DNA of 43,312 bases from Bacteroidales bacterium (GCA_017999895.1 JAGNKY010000020.1:1-43312); one strand, 5' to 3'; numbered from the stretch's first letter, positions 33,969 through 43,035 are shown. Numbers and translations are program-made. Notes: generated from the letters alone by a model not told the origin.

Positions 33969-35100
33969 TTATTATAAAGCGCCGGTAATTTATTACCACA
34001 GTGTAGGACCCGTAAATGATAACTGGATAAGGAAATTTCTGACTACTGACTTTGAGTCATTTCAGAAACAAATCGAATGGATTAGAAAAAAATTCAAATT
34101 AATTTCTTTTAAAGAATTATGGCAGATAAGGAATGGAATAATACCTCCGGTAAAAAATGCTTTGATATTGAATTTTGATGATGGATATCTCGATAACTGG
34201 ATTTGGGTTTTCCCACTTTTGAAAAAGTTCGGATTAAAAGCTACAATTTTTATAAGTCCTGAATTTGTTGACCAGCGCCCGGTTATAAGACCGAATCTTG
34301 AAGATGTATGGAATGGAAATGCCGGATATCATGAATTGAACGAATTCGGATTTTTATCATGGGAAGAATTGAAAATAATGGAACAATCAGGTGTCATGGA
34401 CGTGCAATCACATACATTAACTCATACTAAGTATTTTGTATCTGACATTCTAACAGGCTTCCATCATCCCGGTTGTGATATTCTTTATCCGGCAGGAAAT
34501 CTTTTCCCTGAAAGGAAACCTTTCTATATTAACGACAAGACATTCGAAAATATTTTACCATACGGCTATCCCTTGTTCGAGGAAAAATCGGCACTTATAG
34601 CAAGAAAAGTAGAGATAAATCCTGATTTTATCGAAGAGTGTGTTTCCGAATTGAAAAAATACGATTTCAGAAATTACAGGTTTGAAACTGCTTTTAATCT
34701 GGTTAAACCGGTTTATGAACTATACAAAAAAGGGGCGAAAATTATAACGTATTTTGAGTCTCAGGACGAATATATTAAAAGGGCAAAAAAAGAAATTTCT
34801 GAATCAAAGAAGATTATCGAAGATAAACTCGGTAAGAAGGTTGAATTCTTATGCTGGCCGCATGGAGATAACAACAATATACTGCACCAATTGGCATTGA
34901 ATGCAGGTTATCTTATGACCACAACCGGGAAATATCTAAGTCTTAATAAAGATATAACAAGAATTCCAGAAAGAACGTGTATGGATTTCAAAACATTCCG
35001 GAAAAAACAAAAAACGATTTTTAAACTTAAAGCTCTTTCAGGAAGACTCCCATATTATTATATATTGAATAATTACAGAAAACTGAAGGATTTCATTTAG
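33961..35100 (+). CDS. Polysaccharide deacetylase (NodB/CE4) with a large insertion
   Basis: 379 residues. Starts VIYYHSVGP, as in PgaB-like deacetylases. Metal and base motifs are ILNFDDGYLDNW (Asp pair, about residues 69-80) and QSHTLTHT (HxxxH, residues about 149-156). The late motif CWPHGDNNN, which corresponds to YPYG in this group, stands about 140 residues after HxxxH, so there is an insertion of roughly 90 residues between them. It may N-deacetylate a sugar in the O unit or on a lipid carrier. It overlaps the preceding gene by 8 bp. Confidence 0.8.
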   Translation: MTDYYKAPVIYYHSVGPVNDNWIRKFLTTDFESFQKQIEWIRKKFKLISFKELWQIRNGIIPPVKNALILNFDDGYLDNWIWVFPLLKKFGLKATIFISPEFVDQRPVIRPNLEDVWNGNAGYHELNEFGFLSWEELKIMEQSGVMDVQSHTLTHTKYFVSDILTGFHHPGCDILYPAGNLFPERKPFYINDKTFENILPYGYPLFEEKSALIARKVEINPDFIEECVSELKKYDFRNYRFETAFNLVKPVYELYKKGAKIITYFESQDEYIKRAKKEISESKKIIEDKLGKKVEFLCWPHGDNNNILHQLALNAGYLMTTTGKYLSLNKDITRIPERTCMDFKTFRKKQKTIFKLKALSGRLPYYYILNNYRKLKDFI

Positions 35101-35130
35101 ACCTGGCAACTTATCAATGTAATTTTTTTA

Positions 35131-36810
35131 ATGATCAAATTTGTTTTGAGTATTTCTTTAAGTAAAAAGCCTGTTGGTCTTTTAGATCTGTTCGAGGTAA
35201 AACCTGACATAGAGTTGTATTATAATGAAACGGAATATGAGTGCGTTGTTTGGGGAGATCCTATAACCACCAATAATTTCAGTGAAGAACTCAGAAAAAA
35301 TAATTCTGTTGAATATATTTTATATAATATACATGGGCATTTCTATTACATGTATCTGAACAAAATTTCAGGCGAACTTTATATCGGCAACTCTCTTTTC
35401 AGCATTCTTCCGGTTTATTATTTCAAAAATGATAATTCGATTGTCCTGTCTGAAAATGCTTTTTTTCTTGGCGACTACCTGGCACTTAATAAAATTAACA
35501 AAAAATTTATACTTGAGACATTACTTTTTAACTATCCTCTTTTTGATAACAGTGTTATTGATGGCGTAATACTTCTTCCTTCAAATTCATATATATTGAT
35601 AAGCAACGGCAAAGTTTTGGTAAAAAAACATACTTTTATCGAGGATTTTTTTGAAGAAAAACCGCTTCCGTGGAAAAAATCGGCTGAAATGATGACCGAT
35701 ATTTTCATCGAAACAGTTGAAAAATATTTGCCCGACACACATTATGCATCATCGCTTACGGGCGGATTTGACGGGAGAACTCTTACTGCAGCCGGTTTGT
35801 ATTATAAGAAAGATTTTTCGGTTTATTCATTTGGATCGAAAGATTCAAAGGATATTTCAATTGCTGAGAAACTTTCACGGCATGCGAATATTCCTTTTAT
35901 TAAAATCATGCTTGATGAAGATTATATAAACAAAAGTAATATCGAATGTGGGGAGGAATTTATTATCAATTCCTCGGGGACAGCAACTTTTGCACGGGCA
36001 CATTATCTTTTCGCAGCAAAGAAATTGTCGTCGGAGTTCAAGCATATTATAACAGGGAACTTTGGAAGTGAAATATTCCGTGCAGCTCATATTGCAGGTG
36101 TTGTTATTTCGAAAAATTTGTACAACATTTTCAATTCTGAAACACCTGAAAAAGCATTTGACCTGATTGAGACAAGCCCTGAATTCAATTGCCTTAATGA
36201 AGATTTACAGAAAAAGGAATGGGAATTGCTCAAAGAGGATATTCTAAAATTACCATGTTTCAATCGAACATATAATAATTTAACCCTAAACCAGAAATTT
36301 TATTTGTTTGTTTTTGAAGAATTATTCCGGAAATATTTTGGGGCAGAGATAGTAAATCAGTTTAAATGTCTGAAAAACAGAACGCCATTTCTGGACATTG
36401 AATTTTTAAAGGCGTTATTTAAAACTGAAATTGCAGGCATCTACTCTGAATTTTTTGAACATAACCCTTTCAAAAGGTACAAAGGGCAGGTTTTTTATAC
36501 ACATGTTATCAGAAAAGCATATCCTGATTTCGGAAAGATAATGACAGATAAAGACTACAAACCGGATGATCTTATAAACATATTTGGGAAATTCAACATT
36601 CTTGAAGGTTATCTAAAACAAAAAGTATTTAAGAAAGAGATTTGCCATGATCCATTTAGTGTGAACAATGCCTGGGAAGCAAATAAGGAATATTGGCTTA
36701 AAATACCTGCATCAAAAGAATTATTTAATTTAGGCAATAATAATTTATGTATTGATAAAGAAATTCTTTTCAGGATTTTAAGTTTATCGTATATAGCTGA
36801 TAAGTTTTAA
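35131..36810 (+). CDS. Asparagine-synthetase-like amidotransferase without the glutaminase cysteine
   Basis: 559 residues. The C-terminal AsnB-type domain has the ATP PP-loop as SSLTGGFDGRT at about residues 205-215 and VYSFGSKDSKDISIAEKL after it. The N-terminal 180 residues keep the outline of a class II glutaminase domain (YILYNIHGHFYYMYL, GNSLFSILPVYYF) but the protein begins MIKFVL, with no Cys at position 2, so glutamine hydrolysis is not expected. Such proteins in surface polysaccharide loci may form amides using free ammonia or another amine. Lies between a deacetylase and a PaaK-like gene. Confidence 0.75.
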   Translation: MIKFVLSISLSKKPVGLLDLFEVKPDIELYYNETEYECVVWGDPITTNNFSEELRKNNSVEYILYNIHGHFYYMYLNKISGELYIGNSLFSILPVYYFKNDNSIVLSENAFFLGDYLALNKINKKFILETLLFNYPLFDNSVIDGVILLPSNSYILISNGKVLVKKHTFIEDFFEEKPLPWKKSAEMMTDIFIETVEKYLPDTHYASSLTGGFDGRTLTAAGLYYKKDFSVYSFGSKDSKDISIAEKLSRHANIPFIKIMLDEDYINKSNIECGEEFIINSSGTATFARAHYLFAAKKLSSEFKHIITGNFGSEIFRAAHIAGVVISKNLYNIFNSETPEKAFDLIETSPEFNCLNEDLQKKEWELLKEDILKLPCFNRTYNNLTLNQKFYLFVFEELFRKYFGAEIVNQFKCLKNRTPFLDIEFLKALFKTEIAGIYSEFFEHNPFKRYKGQVFYTHVIRKAYPDFGKIMTDKDYKPDDLINIFGKFNILEGYLKQKVFKKEICHDPFSVNNAWEANKEYWLKIPASKELFNLGNNNLCIDKEILFRILSLSYIADKF

Positions 36811-36909
36811 CTTAAACAGGTATTTTAGTCTCGCGTGTTAAATGTAAATAGAGGTATAGCATAAAGACTTTAATTCTTTATTGCATAAAGAATCTTAATC
36901 GGCAAAGAA

Positions 36910-38268
36910 GTGAATAAAATTGGCTATCTGATACAAGATTTAATAAAAAATCAGAGAGTAATATATTTTCTGAAGGAATTTGAACAGTCATTGAAGCTTT
37001 CCCCTGACGAGCTTAAAGCATATCAATTTAGAAAACTTAAAAATCTTCTTGTTCATGCCGGCGATAAAGTAGAATTTTATAAAAAAAGATTTGCGGAATG
37101 TGGTTTTAATCCTGAAAAATTTACCTCATTCGATCAAATCAAAGAAATACCGGTTCTTACCAGGGAAGATTTACAGAAAAATTGTTCTACAATAATTGCA
37201 CAAGGATATAAAACCAATAAGTTATATTTCGGCTCTTCAAGTGGTTCGACCGGACAACCTGTTTTTTATTACAAGGATAATATAGCTGAAAGTGCAGGTC
37301 AGGCTGCACATTTAACTGGATGGTCTTTATCAGGCTGGAAAATGAACTTAAAAGGATTGCATATATGGGGTAATCCTGATACTGTTAACAATGAGTGGAG
37401 CAGATTTTCCTCGAAATTAAAGGCAAAAATATTCAGGCATCATAAATTTCCTGCTTATAAGTTGACTGAGGGGTCTCAGTTTTTTGATTTATATCGGAAG
37501 ATTAAGGCTAATAAATATGATTATTTAGATGGATATACAAATGCAATTTATCTTCTGGCCGTCCTCATGAAGGACAACAATCTTTCACTAGACCATAATA
37601 TTAAATATGTATTTACAACGGCTGAGAATTTGCATGATTTTCAGAGGGATGTCATTAATGAAAAACTTGGACCCGTTTATGATGGTTACGGGTGCGGTGA
37701 AATAAATGGCATTGCTTATGAGTGTTCCGAATGTAGTTTTTATCATATTATTGACCCTCATGTTTTTGTTGAGTTTGGCTCGAAAACAGATAATTCAGGT
37801 TTATATGAACTATTGATTACCGATCTTGACAATTATGCATTCCCTTTAATCAGATATAAAAATGATGACCTTGGGATTCCTTCAAAAGACATTCAATCTG
37901 ATTGTGTTTATAAGTTTTCGAAGTTAGAATCAATTGCCGGAAGAGAATCGGATATAATAAAATTTAAAGATGGAGGTGTATTATCAGTACCGAGCTTTTT
38001 TGGAAGTATGTTATTAAAAAAGGTTAAAGGAATTAAGCAATACCAGGTTGAATTAGTGGGGTCTGATTTGATAAATGTTAATCTTGTTAAATCAGAAATT
38101 TTTTCTAATGAAGATTTGATAATAATTCAAAATGCATTACGAACCTATCTTGAAAACAAAATCAGATATAATATAAACTTTGTAAATAAAATACAGCCAG
38201 ATAAAAATGGGAAGATAAAACTGGTTGTTGATAAAACAAAACAAAAAAACCTACATTTAAATAAGTAA
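36910..38268 (+). CDS. PaaK/CapK-like adenylate-forming enzyme
   Basis: 452 residues from GTG 36910. ATP-binding motif YFGSSSGSTGQPVFYYKD (SSSGSTGQP at about residues 109-117), FTTAENLHDFQRDVI, YDGYGCGEINGIAYEC and LIRYKNDDLG match the phenylacetate-CoA-ligase-like CapK family. The four Cys around YECSECSF may bind zinc, as seen in some PaaK relatives. It may activate a carboxylic acid for acylation of a sugar; the substrate is unknown. A 99-bp gap separates it from the amidotransferase gene. Confidence 0.8.
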   Translation: MNKIGYLIQDLIKNQRVIYFLKEFEQSLKLSPDELKAYQFRKLKNLLVHAGDKVEFYKKRFAECGFNPEKFTSFDQIKEIPVLTREDLQKNCSTIIAQGYKTNKLYFGSSSGSTGQPVFYYKDNIAESAGQAAHLTGWSLSGWKMNLKGLHIWGNPDTVNNEWSRFSSKLKAKIFRHHKFPAYKLTEGSQFFDLYRKIKANKYDYLDGYTNAIYLLAVLMKDNNLSLDHNIKYVFTTAENLHDFQRDVINEKLGPVYDGYGCGEINGIAYECSECSFYHIIDPHVFVEFGSKTDNSGLYELLITDLDNYAFPLIRYKNDDLGIPSKDIQSDCVYKFSKLESIAGRESDIIKFKDGGVLSVPSFFGSMLLKKVKGIKQYQVELVGSDLINVNLVKSEIFSNEDLIIIQNALRTYLENKIRYNINFVNKIQPDKNGKIKLVVDKTKQKNLHLNK

Positions 38269-38369
38269 GTTTGTATCATTCTTGGAATTAGTAAATTGTC
38301 GGCTATAATAATCGGTTTCTTTATTAAATTTTTGCAATATTTAGTTTGTTCAAAGATCAATTCCTGAAA

Positions 38370-39314
38370 ATGAAAATTCTTTTCATTTCGAGTGGAAGGA
38401 GCGGACATGTTGGTAGTGTGGTAAGAAATCAGGGAGAATCTTTGAAAAAATCAGGAATAGAGGTTGAATATTTTTTAATTAAGTCTGGTTTTTTGGGATA
38501 TTTTATATCAATTTTCGAACTCAGGAAAATAATAAAAAAAAATAATTATGATCTCGCTCATGCTCACTATAGCCTTTGTGGCTTCGTGGCATCATTGGCA
38601 GGCTGTAAACCTCTGATTGTCTCATTGATGGGGTCGGATATTTATATGTCGAAAGCTCCTGGATTGATAACTAAATTTTTTTACAATTATAAATGGGATG
38701 CAGTGATTGTCAAAACTCAAAGGATGAAGGAACGGCTGAATTTGAAAGGAGCAAATGTAATTCCCAATGGAGTTGATATTTCAAGGTTCAAGACGATTCC
38801 CGTAATAGATGCAAAAAAATATCTGAATCTGAATGTGTCAAAAAAATATTTACTTTTTATATCATCACCTAACCGGCCTGAAAAAAACTTTCAACTTGCA
38901 AGAAAAGCCGTTGAATTACTGAACAGAAATGATATAGTATTATTGCCTGTCTATAATGTACCGAATTCAGAAATAGTTTACTATTTAAACTCTGCAGAAG
39001 CCTTAATCCTTACATCGAAATATGAAGGAAGTCCCAATGTCATTAAGGAGGCGATGGCATGTAATTGTCCAATTATTTCAACCGATGTAGGTGATGTAAG
39101 GTGGGTTATCGGGGAAACCGAGGGATGTTTTATTGCTTCCTTCGACCCTTATGATTTTGCGGAAAAAATAAAATTAGCTCTTGACTTTTCAGAAAAAGGG
39201 GGAAGAACAAATGGGAGGCAGAGAATTATTGAATTAGGATTGGATTCTGAAACCATTGCAAAAAAAATATTAGAAGTTTATAATAGATTAATGACCAATC
39301 ATCTTTTGCAGTAA
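38370..39314 (+). CDS. Family 4 glycosyltransferase
   Basis: 314 residues from ATG 38370; a TTG at 38346 adds eight residues and is less likely. MKILFISSGRSGHVGSVV at the start, HAHYSLCGFVASLAGCKP, VIPNGVDISRF, FISSPNRPEKNFQLA in the second domain, and the E-x7-E site in YEGSPNVIKEAMACNCPIIS. It is the last recognisable glycosyltransferase of the main run and is followed by an inverted repeat of the CACAGATT family that could end transcription. Confidence 0.87.
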   Translation: MKILFISSGRSGHVGSVVRNQGESLKKSGIEVEYFLIKSGFLGYFISIFELRKIIKKNNYDLAHAHYSLCGFVASLAGCKPLIVSLMGSDIYMSKAPGLITKFFYNYKWDAVIVKTQRMKERLNLKGANVIPNGVDISRFKTIPVIDAKKYLNLNVSKKYLLFISSPNRPEKNFQLARKAVELLNRNDIVLLPVYNVPNSEIVYYLNSAEALILTSKYEGSPNVIKEAMACNCPIISTDVGDVRWVIGETEGCFIASFDPYDFAEKIKLALDFSEKGGRTNGRQRIIELGLDSETIAKKILEVYNRLMTNHLLQ

Positions 39315-39317
39315 TAT

Positions 39318-39398
39318 AAAATCTGTGAGAATCTGTGAAAGATAAAATCTGTGCTATCTGTGGTTTCTTCTTTTTTAACCACGGATTCACACAGATTA
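39318..39398. repeat. CACAGATT-family repeat arranged as an inverted repeat
   Basis: Left part (39318-39365) reads AATCTGTG words in one orientation and ends TCTGTGGTT; right part (39377-39398) is AACCACGGATTCACACAGAT. The two can pair over about 20 bp with few mismatches around a T-rich loop. It is the same element as at 15533, here doubled and inverted between two convergent halves. Confidence 0.75.
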
Positions 39399-39469
39399 GA
39401 AATAGATTACAGTATATTTTTAAACTCTAATAGGTTAATAAAAGAAAAAAGATATAAGGGGAAAATTTG

Positions 39470-40624
39470 ATGATTAGGAAAATTTATATTTTAGGAGATC
39501 ATGTACAGGCTCTTGGCCTTGTCAGAATGGCAAAAAAAATAAATCTTGAAGTTCATCTCTTTAATAATTCTTTTGCTTCGATTGCCAGATTTTCTAAATA
39601 CTGCGACAGATTTCATAATTTTCATAATTATGAACATCTTTACGAAATGTTAATTGATACCAAAGAAGAAAAGCAAACATTACTTATAGCAACAAATGAT
39701 TCATTGCTTGCATTTCTATCATCAAAATATTCACAACTTTCTGAATTATATTATCTTTCTATTCCATTTCCTTCAAATTTAGAGATATGTTATAATAAAC
39801 GACTTACTTACAAAAAAGCAATGGAGCTTGATATACCAATTCCGGAAAGTTATTTTCCGGAATCATTTTCAGACATTAAAGACCTGGCTGATAAAATAGA
39901 ATATCCATATATTTTAAAACCTTCAGTAATGCATGTTTTCCATCAAGTCACAGGGAGAAAAGTGTATTTCTGTAAAAATAAGAAGGACCTCTTTAAATTT
40001 TATACAATGATGTGTAATATTATTCCTTCTAATGAGGTAATTCTTCAAAAATTCATTGAGGGTGGAACGAATTCATTGTTTTCTTTTGGATCATTTGCTG
40101 CCAAAGGTGAAGTATATGGCTGTCTAAGTGCAAAAAGGATACGACAGCATCCGATGGATTTTGGAAACTCAACTTGTTTTGCATATACAGTTATTGACCA
40201 GGAATTTGAAAATCAGGCCAAAAAATTTTTAAAATCTATTAATTATTTCGGCATGTCGGAAATAGAATTTATGTTTGATAATAAAGATAATAGTTTTAAA
40301 CTTTTAGAAATAAATCCCCGTGCATGGAAATGGCATTCTATTGCCAATAAATTAAATATAAATCTTTTAGAAATGATGGTTAATTTTTTAAATGGTAAAG
40401 ATATTGAGTATAAATACAACAAAATGGCAGATATCGGATGGATTGAGCATATTACTGACATTTATGTTGCGTTTAAAGAGATAATTAAAGGTAAACTGAC
40501 TATATCTGAATATTTAAAGACGATTAGAATGCCTAAAGAAAATGCAGTATGGTTATCTAATGATCCATTGCCTGCATTTATGTATATATTTCTATTACCG
40601 TATCTTTTCTTTATAAGAAAATAA
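39470..40624 (+). CDS. ATP-grasp protein
   Basis: 384 residues; ATG 39470 follows AAGGGG at a good ribosome-binding distance, better than the TTG at 39467. MIRKIYILGDHVQALGLVRM at the N-terminus, YPYILKPSVMHVFHQVTGRK (nucleotide-binding lysine and loop), EVILQKFIEGG, and the metal-binding SFKLLEINPRAWKWH near residue 280. It is a carboxylate-amine or carboxylate-thiol ligase by family. A hydrophobic C-terminus (FMYIFLLPYLFFI) may tie it to the membrane. Two bases separate it from the decarboxylase-like gene, so the two probably act together. Confidence 0.8.
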   Translation: MIRKIYILGDHVQALGLVRMAKKINLEVHLFNNSFASIARFSKYCDRFHNFHNYEHLYEMLIDTKEEKQTLLIATNDSLLAFLSSKYSQLSELYYLSIPFPSNLEICYNKRLTYKKAMELDIPIPESYFPESFSDIKDLADKIEYPYILKPSVMHVFHQVTGRKVYFCKNKKDLFKFYTMMCNIIPSNEVILQKFIEGGTNSLFSFGSFAAKGEVYGCLSAKRIRQHPMDFGNSTCFAYTVIDQEFENQAKKFLKSINYFGMSEIEFMFDNKDNSFKLLEINPRAWKWHSIANKLNINLLEMMVNFLNGKDIEYKYNKMADIGWIEHITDIYVAFKEIIKGKLTISEYLKTIRMPKENAVWLSNDPLPAFMYIFLLPYLFFIRK

Positions 40625-40626
40625 GG

Positions 40627-41427
40627 ATGTCAGAATTGTTGCTTTTTGCTGAAACATTGATTTGCAGTACTATATTTTATATATTTCTTTATAAAAAAAC
40701 ACATGTACAAAAGAGATATATTCTTATTGATAATTTATTAGTACTAATTCCTGTAACATTCATCTCGTTTTATTTTTATAAGAAAGAAATATTTTCCTAT
40801 TATTTAATTGTTTTTTTAATAATACCATCTTTCGTTCTTATCTTTTCATTTCTATATATTATGATAAGATTTTGGCGCGTTCCTTTCAGAAAAGTAATAG
40901 CTTCGGAAAATGAACTTGTTTCACCGGCTGACGGTAAGGTTATTTATATAAGAGAATTGTCAAAAAATGTCATGCCGGTTTCAGTTAAAAATGGAATCAA
41001 AGCAACACTTGAAGAGTTTGCCGGCACTAACTTGCTGCAAAATCCATGCTGGCAGATTGGCATAAATATGACTCTTTTTGATGTACATAAAAATTGTGCT
41101 CCTGCAGGAGGAGAAATTTTGCTTACCAAACATATTGACGGAGAATTCTTATCCTTAAAGAATCCTTTAGCAATTATCAAAAATGAAAGAAATACAATAA
41201 TAATATGTAACAAAAATGAGACAACCGGCATTGTTCAAACCGCCTCTCACCTTGTACGAAGGATTGACTGTTATATAAATCAGGGAGATAAGGTAAAGCA
41301 GGGCGACTGGATTGGAATGATAAGATTCGGATCACAGGTAGATGTTATTTTCCCCGGAAATTATATTCCTTCAGTAAGAATAGGAGAGCATATTTATGCC
41401 AAAAAAACAATACTGGCAAGGAAGTGA
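40627..41427 (+). CDS. Phosphatidylserine-decarboxylase-like pyruvoyl protein
   Basis: 266 residues. Two N-terminal membrane segments (about residues 35-55 and 60-80), then the PSD landmarks LVSPADGKVIYI, LFDVHKNCAPAGGEI and the self-cleavage region GMIRFGSQVDVIFP with Ser at residue 236, leaving a small alpha chain of about 30 residues as in short-form PSDs. Housekeeping psd genes are not expected inside an O-antigen locus. Here it lies between an ATP-grasp gene and a DUF354 gene, so it may decarboxylate a lipid- or sugar-linked serine. That is inference. Confidence 0.8.
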   Translation: MSELLLFAETLICSTIFYIFLYKKTHVQKRYILIDNLLVLIPVTFISFYFYKKEIFSYYLIVFLIIPSFVLIFSFLYIMIRFWRVPFRKVIASENELVSPADGKVIYIRELSKNVMPVSVKNGIKATLEEFAGTNLLQNPCWQIGINMTLFDVHKNCAPAGGEILLTKHIDGEFLSLKNPLAIIKNERNTIIICNKNETTGIVQTASHLVRRIDCYINQGDKVKQGDWIGMIRFGSQVDVIFPGNYIPSVRIGEHIYAKKTILARK

Positions 41428-42506
41428 AAATATTAATTGATATTGGTCATCCTGCTCATGTGCATCTTTTTAAAAATTTTGCATGGGAGATGCAAAAAAA
41501 GGGCCATGAAATCCTGTTTACCTGCCGTGAAAAAGAATTTGAAAAACAACTGTTAAGTCATTACGGATTTAATTATATTTCTTTCGGCAAGAAATCTTCT
41601 TCAACGTTGGGGAAACTTCTCGGTCTTATTAAGTTCGATACAAGAGAATTTTTTTCAGGATTGAAGTTTAAACCGGATATTTTTTTAAGTCATGGATCAT
41701 ATATGGCGGCACATGCCGCTTTTTTATTGAATAAGCCTCATATATCACTTGAAGACACTTTTAATTTTGAACAGGTTTATTTGTACAAACCATTTACAAA
41801 GGCAATACTTACTTCTGATTATGATCATCCTCTTAAATCAAAAAAAGTAATCAGGTACAGCGGGTATCATGCACTTGCCTATCTTCATCCTAAAAGATTT
41901 AAACCAGACAAAGATTTATTAAAAGACCTTGGAATCAAAGAAGGCGATAAATATATAATAATGCGTTTTGTGTCCTGGAAAGCCAGTCACGATTTGGGTC
42001 ATAAAGGGATTAGTTTTGAAAACAAAATTTTTGCTGTAAATGAGTTTTCAAAATATGCAAAAGTGTTTATTTCATCGGAATCTGCACTGCCGAAAGAATT
42101 AGAGGCATATAAACTGAATATTTTACCACACCGTATTCATGATATATTAGCTTTTGCCTCATTGTTTTTTGGTGAAAGCGCTACAATGGCTGAAGAAGCT
42201 GCTATGCTCGCAGTGCCATCAATTTATATTGATAATAGTAGTAGAATTTATACCAGACATCTTGAGAATGAATATCAATTGATTATTAATTTTTCAGAGT
42301 CAACTAATGACCTGGTAAATGCCGTTTCCCAGGGTGTGGAAATTTTAAAAAGTCCTGATATCAAAACTAAATATCTTTGTCGCCGTGACAAAATGTTATC
42401 AGAAAAAATTGATGTTACTGCTTTTCTCGAATGGTTTGTTGAAAACTGGCCGGATAGCTTCAGGGTTATGAAGGAGAATCCGGAGTACCAGTTGAGGTTT
42501 AAATGA
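41424..42506 (+). CDS. DUF354 family protein (glycosyltransferase-like)
   Basis: 360 residues from GTG 41424, overlapping the stop of the previous gene (GTGA). MKILIDIGHPAHVHLFKNFA is the characteristic DUF354 start; later landmarks are FLSHGSYMAAHAAFLLNKP, IRYSGYHALAYLHP, and FFGESATMAEEAAMLAVPSI, which resemble the donor-binding half of GT-B enzymes. The biochemical activity of DUF354 proteins is not established. It is the last gene of the tight run; repeats follow within a few bases. Confidence 0.85.
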   Translation: MKILIDIGHPAHVHLFKNFAWEMQKKGHEILFTCREKEFEKQLLSHYGFNYISFGKKSSSTLGKLLGLIKFDTREFFSGLKFKPDIFLSHGSYMAAHAAFLLNKPHISLEDTFNFEQVYLYKPFTKAILTSDYDHPLKSKKVIRYSGYHALAYLHPKRFKPDKDLLKDLGIKEGDKYIIMRFVSWKASHDLGHKGISFENKIFAVNEFSKYAKVFISSESALPKELEAYKLNILPHRIHDILAFASLFFGESATMAEEAAMLAVPSIYIDNSSRIYTRHLENEYQLIINFSESTNDLVNAVSQGVEILKSPDIKTKYLCRRDKMLSEKIDVTAFLEWFVENWPDSFRVMKENPEYQLRFK

Positions 42507-42508
42507 CA

Positions 42509-42610
42509 GGCGGTAGGCAAGAGGCGAGTAGTAAGCGATAAGCGATGAGCGATGGGAAGGTGAGTATAAAATGATTGATTGATTGGTTGATTGGGTGATT
42601 GATGAGTGAA
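42509..42610. repeat. Heptamer array (GGCGGTA, GATGAGC) followed by GATT words
   Basis: Starting two bases after the DUF354 stop, eight heptamers are in phase: GGCGGTA, GGCAAGA, GGCGAGT, AGTAAGC, GATAAGC, GATGAGC, GATGGGA, AGGTGAG. After a short break, 42571-42610 is built of ATTG/GATT words. GGCGGTA and GATGAGC reappear in the array at 42982. Confidence 0.8.
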
Positions 42611-42612
42611 TT

Positions 42613-43035
42613 ATGAATTTACGGTTGCGGTTATACAGATTTGTTTTCTGGGCGGGTTATGTGGCGGTGCTGATTGTTGCTTTTATTCCTGTTGCCGGGG
42701 AACTTAACAGAATAAAAATCGGTCCCGGGGCCTTCAAGATTCGGCTCGACTTTTTGTTGCATTTTGCTGCTTATTTTCTGATCTGCATGTATTACCTGGC
42801 GGGCATGAAATCGGGCCTCAGCCTGTTTTCTTCGAATCCTCTTAAGAAATTCGTTTTGCTTTTGTTGTTTTTGGCCGTAATTACAGAGGTTGTTCAGCTA
42901 TGGGTGCCGCAGAGAGCTTTCAATGTGTTCGATATGGTAGCTAATTTAACCGGGGTGGCTGTGGGAGCGGGGGTGGTAGCAGGCAGAAGGCGGCAGGCGG
43001 TAGGCAGAGGACGAGTAGTGAGAGATGAGATTTGA
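42613..43035 (+). CDS. VanZ-like membrane protein with a repeat-derived C-terminus
   Basis: 140 residues with four hydrophobic segments at about residues 10-28, 45-64, 78-97 and 104-124. DFLLHFAAYFLICMYY and EVVQLWVPQRAFNVFDMVAN match VanZ family proteins, whose role in Bacteroidetes is unknown. The last 17 residues (GRRRQAVGRGRVVRDEI) are translated from the GGCGGCA/GATGAGA heptamer array and have no family counterpart. The original stop has probably been replaced by the array. This is the last gene of the locus before a terminator. Confidence 0.85.
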   Translation: MNLRLRLYRFVFWAGYVAVLIVAFIPVAGELNRIKIGPGAFKIRLDFLLHFAAYFLICMYYLAGMKSGLSLFSSNPLKKFVLLLLFLAVITEVVQLWVPQRAFNVFDMVANLTGVAVGAGVVAGRRRQAVGRGRVVRDEI

